A stretch of DNA of 8,685 nt, from NCBI GenBank assembly GCA_021779775.1, contig JAJYAB010000060.1, positions 1 through 8,685 of the forward strand, given 5' to 3'. Under the pieces are notes generated by a model. That model did not search any database. It was not told where the DNA came from and saw only the letters and a list, made by a program, of their open reading frames with translations. Below, one piece after another: positions 1-6,513 of this stretch. The first letter of the stretch is position 1. The number at the start of each line of letters is the position of its first letter. A program made the position numbers and the translations under genes. Source of the DNA: Actinomycetes bacterium. GTDB lineage: Bacteria > Actinomycetota > Acidimicrobiia > Acidimicrobiales > UBA8190.

Positions 1-32
1 GGACAGGTTGGCCCGCTGCCGCACCGTCGTTC

Positions 33-383
33 TTGGTTTCGACGTCGTTCGAATTCCCCGAATGGCAGGTGCAGCGAACGCTCGGGGCGGTGTTCGGGGT
101 GGTGGTGCGGTCGCTCGGCGCCGGGCGCGGCATGATGTCGGTCTTCCGGATCTTCGCCGGAGGTGAGGTCAAGCAGTACACCCGCCTGCTCGAAGACAGC
201 CGTCGCCATGCCATGGACCGGATGATCGAGAACGCCCGCCTCGTCGGGGCGAACGCCGTGGTGATGATGCGCTTCGACGCCTCGGAGATCGCCAACCAGT
301 TGACAGAGGTCGTCGCCTATGGCACCGCGGTCGTCGTGGGGCCGCGGCAGGAGGTGCCGGCAGACGGGTCGGTGACGCCGTGA
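33..383 (+). CDS. YbjQ/UPF0145 family protein (putative heavy-metal-binding domain); start uncertain
   Basis: This is a 116-residue protein of the YbjQ family (about 105-110 residues), whose members form small oligomeric beta-rich rings. The metal-binding label is historical and the function is unknown. Family features seen: an N-terminal V-S-T-S-F strand, a central G-V-V-V-R-S near residues 22-27, Y49 and the helix after it, then V-G-A-N-A-V (71-76), M-R-F-D (79-82) and the closing V-A-Y-G-T-A-V-V-V (94-102). The start is TTG with no purine-rich ribosome-binding site. The frame stays open upstream to base 3 with no other start codon, so the gene may begin before the window, although the domain itself starts at this TTG. 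The stop overlaps the next start by 4 nt (GTGA). Family call is firm; start is weak. Confidence 0.8.
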   Translation: MVSTSFEFPEWQVQRTLGAVFGVVVRSLGAGRGMMSVFRIFAGGEVKQYTRLLEDSRRHAMDRMIENARLVGANAVVMMRFDASEIANQLTEVVAYGTAVVVGPRQEVPADGSVTP

Positions 384-598
384 CCTGGCTGATCGCCGTG
401 GCCGTGGCGGCCGCCGTGGCCGGCGCACCGGTGACGGCCCTGGCCTTGACGCTGGCCGTCCGGCGTCACGGCGAGTCGGCGCTGCCCGAGGCCGGATGGT
501 CGACGACCGCCGAAGTGTTCCGCGACCCGGTCACCGACCGGCTGACCCGGGTGTGGATCGACGTCGCCGGCAGGCGCCGCTACGTCCCCGAACGCTGA
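380..598 (+). CDS. small single-span membrane protein, unknown function
   Basis: This 72-residue protein is not recognised. Residues 3-27 are a continuous hydrophobic Ala/Val/Leu stretch, followed by R28-R29-H30, which predicts one membrane segment with the C-terminal 43 residues on the cytoplasmic side. The tail (about 44-70) reads as a short strand-rich segment (A-E-V-F-R-D-P, then R-V-W-I-D-V-A-G-R-R-R-Y) that could be a small domain. The start is GTG at the GTGA overlap with the YbjQ-family gene; no upstream in-frame start exists before base 347, so translational coupling is likely. Pairing suggests a functional link with the YbjQ protein, by inference only. The last three codons and the stop lie in the first unit of an 18-bp tandem repeat. 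Confidence 0.62.
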   Translation: MTWLIAVAVAAAVAGAPVTALALTLAVRRHGESALPEAGWSTTAEVFRDPVTDRLTRVWIDVAGRRRYVPER

Positions 599-637
599 GC
601 GGGTCCCGAACGCTGAGCGGGTCCCGAACGCTGAGCG
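587..637. repeat. 18-bp tandem repeat, about 2.8 copies, spanning a stop codon
   Basis: The unit cccgaacgctgagcgggt lies at 587-604 and 605-622, and the first 15 bases recur at 623-637. The first copy holds the last three codons (Pro-Glu-Arg) and the TGA of the small membrane protein gene. Because the period is a multiple of three, the same stop recurs in frame in the second and third copies. Copy-number changes would therefore leave the protein unchanged. Confidence 0.93.
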
Positions 638-672
638 CACGAAGGTGCCGTCAGCCAGACGCCGGCCCCACA

Positions 673-710
673 CGACGTTCGGCCGGGCCTCTCGGCCCGA
701 CCGAACGTCG
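673..710. terminator. 38-nt inverted repeat between convergent genes, probable bidirectional terminator
   Basis: The arms are 673-689 and 694-710 (17 nt each) with one mismatch (C against A) and a 4-nt loop, tctc. The core pairs are cgacgttcgg with ccgaacgtcg and cgggcc with ggcccg. It lies between the 3' ends of the small + strand gene and groEL on the - strand. Neither side has a T-tract, so it would be a tail-less terminator of the kind often seen in high-GC actinobacteria, or a 3'-end stabilising structure. The structure is certain; terminator activity is inferred. Confidence 0.72.
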
Positions 711-728
711 ACTACTCGACCTGATCCC

Positions 729-746
729 CGGAGGCCTGCGCCTCCG
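729..746 (-). terminator. short GC-rich hairpin just downstream of groEL
   Basis: Arms cggaggc (729-735) and gcctccg (740-746) form a perfect 7-bp stem with a 4-nt loop, 8 nt beyond the groEL stop. There is no T-tract. With the larger hairpin 18 nt further on, it makes a double stem at the end of the groES-groEL transcript. A terminator or mRNA 3'-end protector is the likely role; it may act together with the larger structure. Confidence 0.5.
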
Positions 747-754
747 AGACGGTG

Positions 755-2410
<1,656 letters not shown>

Positions 2411-2425
2411 GAGGACTCCGTCCAG

Positions 2426-2719
2426 TTACTTGATGGTCTTGGCGAGCACGTCGCGAGCGGAGAGGATCAACAGGTCCTCGCCGTCGATGGTGATCTCGGT
2501 GCCGCCGTACTTGGAGTAGACGACCGTGTCGCCTACGGCGACATCGACGGCGATCAGCTCGCCGGACTGCTCGGCACGGCGGCCGGGGCCGACGGCAAGC
2601 ACTTCGCCCTGCTGGGGCTTCTCCTTGGCAGTGTCAGGGATGACGAGACCGGAGGCGGTGGTCTCCTCCGACTCGCCCGGTCGGACGACGATGCGATCCT
2701 CGAGAGGCTGGAGCTTCAT
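2426..2719 (-). CDS. groES: co-chaperonin GroES (10 kDa)
   Basis: A 97-residue GroES, the heptameric lid of the GroEL cavity. It opens with the family signature M-K-L-Q-P-L-E-D-R-I-V-V-R-P. The mobile-loop region T-A-S-G-L-V-I-P-D (residues 21-29) is the part that contacts GroEL, and the family core G-D-T-V-V-Y-S-K-Y-G-G (63-73) follows. The chosen ATG matches the family N-terminus and has an AGGAGA ribosome-binding site about 10 nt upstream. The frame is open further upstream to 2803, but that extension would run through the operator and promoter, so it is rejected. The gene has its own promoter and CIRCE site and lies 147 nt downstream of tsaD on the same strand, with groEL 15 nt behind it. 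Confidence 0.98.
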   Translation of the reverse strand: MKLQPLEDRIVVRPGESEETTASGLVIPDTAKEKPQQGEVLAVGPGRRAEQSGELIAVDVAVGDTVVYSKYGGTEITIDGEDLLILSARDVLAKTIK

Positions 2720-2748
2720 GGCTGGCGATTCTCCTGTAGGCGGTGGCG

Positions 2749-2775
2749 TTAGCACTCTAACCTTGCGACTGCTAA
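2749..2775 (-). promoter_or_regulatory. CIRCE operator (HrcA binding site), one mismatch
   Basis: TTAGCACTC (2749-2757), a 9-base spacer, then GACTGCTAA (2767-2775). The CIRCE consensus is TTAGCACTC-N9-GAGTGCTAA, so one arm is perfect and the other has a single G-to-C change. An extra g/c pair extends the arms to 10 bp. It lies 29 nt upstream of the groES start and overlaps the predicted transcription start, as expected for HrcA repression relieved by heat. hrcA itself is not in the window. Confidence 0.95.
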
Positions 2776-2803
2776 CGATAGCGACTGGCGGCGCCGGAGG
2801 CAA
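2775..2803 (-). promoter_or_regulatory. candidate sigma-70-type promoter of groES-groEL
   Basis: On the - strand, TTGCCT (2803-2798) and TATCGT (2780-2775) are separated by exactly 17 bp, each matching 4 of 6 consensus positions. The -10 box abuts the CIRCE site, which would place the transcription start near 2768 inside the operator. This geometry agrees with HrcA control. The boxes are individually weak; their spacing and position are the support. Confidence 0.5.
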
Positions 2804-2820
2804 GCGGCAGAGACAACCCA

Positions 2821-2890
2821 GCAGGCTCAGGCAGGCTCAGGCAAGCAGAGGCAGGCTCAGGCAGGCTCAGGCGAGCAGAGGCAGGCGGAG
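2821..2890. repeat. 30-bp tandem repeat (two copies plus a partial) spanning the tsaD stop
   Basis: 2821-2850 and 2851-2880 differ at one base (gcaagcagag against gcgagcagag). Each is made of three related 10-mers: gcaggctcag twice, then the variant. A degenerate third copy begins at 2881 (gcaggcggag). The second unit holds the end of tsaD and its TGA. Since 30 is a multiple of three, an identical Leu-Pro-Leu-Leu-Ala-stop reading recurs in frame in the downstream copy. There are no spacers, so this is not a CRISPR. Confidence 0.93.
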
Positions 2891-3892
2891 GTTCGGGTCG
2901 GCCGGCAGGTCGAGGGGACTCGGCCCGATGTGCTCGAGCTGCCACCGGCCCGCAGCGGCCACCATGGCGGCATTGTCGGTGCACATAGCCCGGCTGGGCA
3001 GGTAGACGGGCAGCCCTGCGGCACCGGCAGCGACGCTGACCGCGGCACGCAACGCGCCGTTGGCGGCCACCCCGCCGGCCAGGCAGATCCCCTGCCCCCC
3101 CGACTCGGCCGCCGCCCGCAGCACCTTGGCCGTCAGCACGTCGACCACCGCCTGCTGGAAGGACGCCGCGACGTCCTCGTTGGACGCCCCGGGATGCCGG
3201 CGGACGGCATTGACGACGGCGGTCTTCACACCGCTGAACGACAGGTCGAGACCTTCGCCGAGCATCGCCCGCGGAAAGGCGAACGCCGCCGGATCGCCAC
3301 CGGCGGCGGCGCGCTCGACTGCCGGGCCGCCCGGATATCCGAGCCCGAGGAACCGAGCCACCTTGTCGAACGCCTCGCCGGCAGCGTCGTCGACCGTCTG
3401 GCCGAGCAGCCGGTACCGCCCCGGCCCAGCCATCGACACGAGCATGGTGTGCCCACCCGAGACCAACAGCACGGTCAGCGGCCACCGCAGGTCGCCATGG
3501 TCCAACAGGGCGGCAAAGCAGTGGCCTTCCAGGTGGTTGACCCCCACGAACGGCCGGTTCCAGGCGACGGCCATGGCCTTGGCCTCGCTCACCCCGACCA
3601 GCAGGGCGCCGATGAGCCCCGGCCCGGCGGTGGCGGCCACCGCATCGACCGGAGCCGGTGGCCAGGCGCGTCGGCCCGCCTGCTCGAGCGCCTGCGCGAC
3701 GACCAGCGGCAGCAACTCCAGGTGTGCCCGGCTGGCCAGCTCCGGCACCACCCCGCCGTATGCGGCATGGAGGTCGATCTGGCTCGACACGACCGAGGAC
3801 TCGACGGCGACGCCCTGGCCGGCGGCGCCCTCGCCGACGACGGCCGCCGCCGTCTCGTCGCAAGACGTCTCGATGCCCAAGACAGCAGTCAC
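2867..3892 (-). CDS. tsaD: tRNA t6A37 threonylcarbamoyltransferase TsaD
   Basis: A 341-residue Kae1/TsaD protein of normal length with an ASKHA (actin-like) fold. With TsaB and TsaE it transfers threonylcarbamoyl from its AMP adduct to N6 of A37 in ANN-decoding tRNAs. Seen: the signature G-I-E-T-S-C-D-E-T (6-14); N-H-L-E-G-H (119-124), giving metal ligands H120 and H124; V-S-G-G-H-T (144-149); D-D-A-A-G-E-A-F-D-K (168-177); L-S-F-S-G-V-K-T (217-224); G-G-V-A-A-N (273-278); and C-T-D-N-A-A-M (304-310), whose D306 is the third metal ligand. GTG at 3892 is chosen because it gives a 4-nt GTGA overlap with rimI; another GTG lies one codon upstream. No separate ribosome-binding site is obvious, so coupling to rimI is likely. 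Its stop lies inside the 30-bp tandem repeat. Confidence 0.98.
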   Translation of the reverse strand: MTAVLGIETSCDETAAAVVGEGAAGQGVAVESSVVSSQIDLHAAYGGVVPELASRAHLELLPLVVAQALEQAGRRAWPPAPVDAVAATAGPGLIGALLVGVSEAKAMAVAWNRPFVGVNHLEGHCFAALLDHGDLRWPLTVLLVSGGHTMLVSMAGPGRYRLLGQTVDDAAGEAFDKVARFLGLGYPGGPAVERAAAGGDPAAFAFPRAMLGEGLDLSFSGVKTAVVNAVRRHPGASNEDVAASFQQAVVDVLTAKVLRAAAESGGQGICLAGGVAANGALRAAVSVAAGAAGLPVYLPSRAMCTDNAAMVAAAGRWQLEHIGPSPLDLPADPNLRLPLLA

Positions 3893-4485
3893 CACGGCGA
3901 GCGTAGCTGGGCGGCGATCGAGTCCAGCCGGTCGGCGTAGGGCGCCGAGCCGACGTCGTGGGCCCACATCACGATGGCGTCTTCGCCGGTCTCGGCATAG
4001 TAATTGCGCCGGATACCCGCCGGCATGAACCCGAAGCGCCGGTACATCGCTCGCGCCGGCTCGTTCCCGACGCGCACCTCCAGCGTCAGGTGACGGGCTC
4101 CGCATCCGGGGGCGGCGCGGGCCAGATCGAGCAGGAGCGCCGTGCCAAGTCGGTGCCCGTGCCATCCCGGGTCCACCGTCACCGTGGTCACATGTCCCTC
4201 CTCCCCGACGATCATGAGGCCGGCATACCCGACAACCAGCGGGCCGACAGTGGCAACCGTGTAGCGCCGGGTGGAGCGCTGGGCCAGCTCCGACAGGAAC
4301 AACGTGGGCGACCACGGCCGCGGATAGCACGCCACCTCGATGCGGCTGACCGACCGCAGGTGCCGGCGGCGCATGGGGACGATGCGGACCACGTCGGCCA
4401 TCACCGGGGTGGCACCGGACGCTCCGGCGCCCGAAGGCCGGGCCGGTCCCGACGGTCCGGGCGGGCCAGACGGGCCAGGGCTCAT
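3889..4485 (-). CDS. rimI: RimI-type protein N-terminal acetyltransferase, with a Gly/Pro/Ser-rich N-terminal extension
   Basis: A 198-residue GNAT enzyme predicted to acetylate N-terminal amines (ribosomal protein S18 in E. coli). The domain spans about 32-175. Seen: E50-V-A-C-Y-P-R-P-W-S (50-59); the strand T-T-V-T-V-D-P (100-106); L-E-V-R-V-G-N (135-141), with E136 at the catalytic-base position; A-R-A-M-Y-R-R-F-G-F (144-153), with Y148 as the likely general acid; and the RimI hallmark G-I-R-R-N-Y-Y (157-163) followed by E-D-A-I-V-M. The acetyl-CoA loop is W-H-G-H-R-L-G, where Q/R and Gly of the usual Q/R-x-x-G-x-G are His and Arg. The start at 4485 makes an ATGA overlap with tsaB but adds about 28 low-complexity residues; ATG at 4401, which trims these, is the alternative. 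The stop overlaps tsaD. Confidence 0.95.
   Translation of the reverse strand: MSPGPSGPPGPSGPARPSGAGASGATPVMADVVRIVPMRRRHLRSVSRIEVACYPRPWSPTLFLSELAQRSTRRYTVATVGPLVVGYAGLMIVGEEGHVTTVTVDPGWHGHRLGTALLLDLARAAPGCGARHLTLEVRVGNEPARAMYRRFGFMPAGIRRNYYAETGEDAIVMWAHDVGSAPYADRLDSIAAQLRSPW
4441..4476. repeat. four imperfect 9-bp repeats at the rimI 5' end
   Basis: On the - strand the units are GGCCCGTCT, GGCCCGCCC, GGACCGTCG and GGACCGGCC, which encode Gly-Pro-X triplets (GPS, GPP, GPS, GPA) immediately after the rimI start. The collagen-like periodicity has no counterpart in ordinary RimI proteins. It is either a disordered N-terminal extension or untranslated spacer if the ATG at 4401 is used. Confidence 0.75.
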
Positions 4486-5225
4486 GTCGCAGCAGGCGGG
4501 CGGGAAGGCAGCCGCTGCTCCCAGTTGATCCGGGCATCGGCTTCGCGGAGGTAGCGCGGCACCACCCCGGACGGCGGCAGCGTCCGGCATTGGAGCAGGC
4601 GCCGGCGCCCGAGGCTGGCCAAGACAGCCACCGGCGGATGCGCCAGCATCGGGCCGGCCACCCGGTGGCCGGCCGCGGCGAGCTGCCCCGCGTAGCGCAG
4701 GGCACCGTCCCCCACCACCGTCGTCTGCTCGTGCCCCAGCTCGACCAGCAGCGCGCCGGTGGAAGACAGCCGGTCTTCGTGCCGGCGATGCGCGTGCCAC
4801 GGCGGAGCGGGCGCCACGGTGAACCGTGCCCAGAAGATCTCCCCCCGCCGGGCGTCGACGGCGGCCACCACCTCCACGTCGTCACCGGCCCTGCCCGAGC
4901 CGGCCGCCGACTCCGCCGCCGCCTGGGCGAGGATCCGCAGGCTGCCGACGGGAACGACCGGAATGCCGAGGGCGGCGGCAAACGCCTGCGCCGTCGCCAC
5001 ACCCACACGCAGGCCGGTGAAGAGCCCCGGACCGACGTCGACCGCCACCGCCTGCACGTCGGACGGCGCTACGCCCGCCCGGGCGCACACCTCGACGATG
5101 GCCGGGGCGATCGTCTCGCCGTGGCGGCGCCCCTGCTCCACGCCGGCCAGGGCGATCACCCCCGACGAGTCGGCCAGGGCGACAGCGGCGGCATCGGTCG
5201 CCGACTCGATGGCCAGCACCAGCAT
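4482..5225 (-). CDS. tsaB: t6A complex dimerisation subunit TsaB (YeaZ)
   Basis: A 247-residue TsaB. This inactive ASKHA paralogue of TsaD forms the heterodimer that activates TsaD and docks TsaE. Seen: the N-terminal strand and turn L-A-I-E-S-A-T-D (4-11); H35-G-E-T (35-38); the family hallmark V-G-P-G-L-F-T-G-L-R-V-G (64-75), where Ser is usual in place of L68; V-D-A-R-R-G-E-I-F (123-131); and a C-terminal P-R-Y-L-R-E-A-D-A (223-231) typical of actinobacterial TsaB. The metal ligands of TsaD are absent, as expected. ATG at 5225 starts exactly at the conserved first strand and follows the tsaE stop after one base. The frame is open to 5300, but that part only overlaps tsaE. The stop overlaps the rimI start (ATGA). 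Confidence 0.97.
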   Translation of the reverse strand: MLVLAIESATDAAAVALADSSGVIALAGVEQGRRHGETIAPAIVEVCARAGVAPSDVQAVAVDVGPGLFTGLRVGVATAQAFAAALGIPVVPVGSLRILAQAAAESAAGSGRAGDDVEVVAAVDARRGEIFWARFTVAPAPPWHAHRRHEDRLSSTGALLVELGHEQTTVVGDGALRYAGQLAAAGHRVAGPMLAHPPVAVLASLGRRRLLQCRTLPPSGVVPRYLREADARINWEQRLPSRPPAAT

Positions 5226-5226
5226 G

Positions 5227-5850
5227 TCAGGACCCCGGTCCAAGACGTGCCGTCCATGGTCCGACAGCCTCCTCCAGGTCCGCCCACCGATCCACAGCAC
5301 CTGGTCCCCCGATGGTCACCGTCCGCCAGTCCCCCTCTGGCACATAACGGTCCTCTGGCACATAACGGTCGGGCTCGATCCGCACGTGCAGCGCGTGGTC
5401 CCCGAGCACCGGACCGGCCATGTCGCCCCATTCGACGATTGCCACGGCGCCGTCCTCCACCAGCTCCCCCAACCCCAGGTCCACCACCTCCTGTAGGTGA
5501 TCGAGGCGGTAGACGTCGGCGTGCAGCAACGTGCCCACCGGGGCGCTCCCGGCCGGAGCAGCTCCCCACTGCCGCCGGTCCAGACGGCACGGGTGCTGGC
5601 GCACCAGGGTGAACGTCGGGCTGGTCACCGGTCCCTGCACACCGAGCCCGGCAGCGAACCCCTGAGCGAAGGTCGTCTTGCCCGCGCCGAGATCGCCGAT
5701 CAGGAGCACGACGTCGCCGACCAGCACCACCGACGCCAGGGATCGGGCCAGCGCCCTCGTGTCGGCGGCCGACACGGTGCGTGCCACCAGCTCGGGCGCC
5801 GGAACGGAGCCGGGCACTGTCCGGGCACCCTCCACCGGGCGCGACGTCAC
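5227..5850 (-). CDS. tsaE: t6A complex ATPase TsaE (YjeE)
   Basis: A 207-residue P-loop ATPase that binds the TsaB-TsaD dimer and uses ATP hydrolysis to reset the complex between rounds of t6A synthesis. Seen: Walker A G-D-L-G-A-G-K-T-T (52-60); the switch-like S-P-T-F-T-L-V (77-83); H-A-D-V-Y-R-L (110-116), carrying the acidic metal-site residue; and V-E-W-G-D (139-143). Family members are usually 150-165 residues. The surplus comes from about 20 N-terminal residues, an insertion at about 85-107 between S-P-T-F and H-A-D, and a C-terminal tail with a perfect six-residue duplication (D-R-Y-V-P-E twice, 161-172). GTG at 5850 is chosen for its GTGA overlap with the upstream glycosylase gene; a later start near residue 12 cannot be excluded. 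Confidence 0.96.
   Translation of the reverse strand: MTSRPVEGARTVPGSVPAPELVARTVSAADTRALARSLASVVLVGDVVLLIGDLGAGKTTFAQGFAAGLGVQGPVTSPTFTLVRQHPCRLDRRQWGAAPAGSAPVGTLLHADVYRLDHLQEVVDLGLGELVEDGAVAIVEWGDMAGPVLGDHALHVRIEPDRYVPEDRYVPEGDWRTVTIGGPGAVDRWADLEEAVGPWTARLGPGS
5334..5369. repeat. perfect 18-bp tandem duplication inside tsaE
   Basis: The unit cctctggcacataacggt occurs at 5334-5351 and, without change, at 5352-5369. On the coding strand it doubles Asp-Arg-Tyr-Val-Pro-Glu, keeping the frame. Perfect identity, including codons uncommon in this GC-rich context (TAT, CCA, CGT), suggests a recent event. Confidence 0.97.
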
Positions 5851-6491
5851 CGATCCGGCCCGTCGCCGGCAGGTGGATCGACCGACAGGTAGCGCTTGGC
5901 TCGCACCAGGTCGGCACGCATGCCGGCGAGGACCTCCGTGCCGCCACGCAGGGCGGCCGCCGGATGGTAGGTAGGCACCAGCCAGCCGGGCCCGAAGCGG
6001 TGGACGGTGCCGCGCAGCCGGGTGATGCCCTCGGTGGTGTCGAGCAGCAGGCGGGTGGCGAAATTGCCCAGGCTGACGACCACCACCGGGCGGATCAGCT
6101 CGATCTGCGCCTGCAGGTAGGGACGGCACGCGGCGATCTCGGCGGGAAGCGGATCACGGTTTCCCGGCGGCCGGCACTTCACGACGTTGGCGATGTAGCA
6201 CGCCTCGCGCCCCATGCCGAGCTCCTGCCGGAGCAGCGTGTCGAGCAGCTGGCCGGAGCGCCCGACGAAGGGCTCGCCGCGAAGGTCCTCCTGACGGCCA
6301 GGACCCTCGCCGACCAGCATCAGGTCGGCCGCCTCGTCTCCGATCCCGAAGACCACCTGGGTCCGGCCCTCGGCCAGCGGGCACCGGGTGCAGGTGAGCG
6401 CTTCCGCCCGGAGCGCCTGCAGGGTCCCCACGCCTGGCATCGTAGCGTTGGGAAGCTGCCAGCTGACGGGCCGGTACGCACGGACGGTCAC
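5847..6491 (-). CDS. uracil-DNA glycosylase, family 4 ([4Fe-4S])
   Basis: A 214-residue family 4 uracil-DNA glycosylase, which removes uracil from DNA arising by cytosine deamination or dUTP incorporation. Seen: four cysteines in the cluster-ligand pattern, C34-T-R-C37, C106 in V-K-C-R-P-P-G-N-R, and C122 in A-A-C-R-P-Y-L; the active-site loop G-E-G-P-G-R-Q-E-D (61-69) followed by G-E-P-F-V-G-R-S-G (72-80); and T-Y-H-P-A (174-178), with H176 as the uracil-side histidine. GTG at 6491 overlaps the hydrolase stop (GTGA). It adds 17 residues unlike the family, encoded by a 24-bp duplication, and ATG at 6440 is a credible alternative. The gene overlaps tsaE by 4 nt, so it is embedded in the t6A operon although it has no known part in t6A synthesis. 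Confidence 0.96.
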   Translation of the reverse strand: MTVRAYRPVSWQLPNATMPGVGTLQALRAEALTCTRCPLAEGRTQVVFGIGDEAADLMLVGEGPGRQEDLRGEPFVGRSGQLLDTLLRQELGMGREACYIANVVKCRPPGNRDPLPAEIAACRPYLQAQIELIRPVVVVSLGNFATRLLLDTTEGITRLRGTVHRFGPGWLVPTYHPAAALRGGTEVLAGMRADLVRAKRYLSVDPPAGDGPDR

Positions 6492-6513
6492 GGGCCGGTG
6501 CGCACGGTGGCCG
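6466..6513. repeat. imperfect 24-bp tandem repeat at the hydrolase/glycosylase junction
   Basis: acgggccggtacgcacgg (6466-6483) and acgggccggtgcgcacgg (6490-6507) differ at one base and are offset by 24 bp. On the - strand the first copy encodes the hydrolase C-terminus (Val-Arg-Thr-Gly-Pro then TGA). In the same frame the second copy again reads V-R-T-G-P but TCA replaces TGA. In the glycosylase frame the second copy encodes residues about 3-9. Confidence 0.85.

Noticed and set aside
317..673. A 118-codon - strand frame containing a repeated Ser-Ala-Phe-Gly motif
   Set aside because: The motif is only the 18-bp tandem repeat read in another frame, and the rest is antisense to the YbjQ pair.
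599..754. A small RNA or extra gene in the convergent gap
   Set aside because: Apart from the tandem repeat and two hairpins I see no promoter-like boxes, tRNA-like fold or credible coding frame.
2720..2803. A longer groES with 28 extra N-terminal residues
   Set aside because: The extension would translate the CIRCE operator and the ribosome-binding site, and the family N-terminus begins at the ATG at 2719.
2821..2880. Direct 30-bp repeats that could suggest a CRISPR array
   Set aside because: The units are contiguous with no spacers, are made of 10-bp subrepeats, and no cas gene is near.
3893..5008. An open frame running from within tsaB into tsaD as if one 713-residue protein
   Set aside because: Only the part after 3892 is homologous to a family (TsaD). 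The upstream part is an out-of-frame reading of tsaB and rimI, both intact in their own frames, so it is not a fusion.
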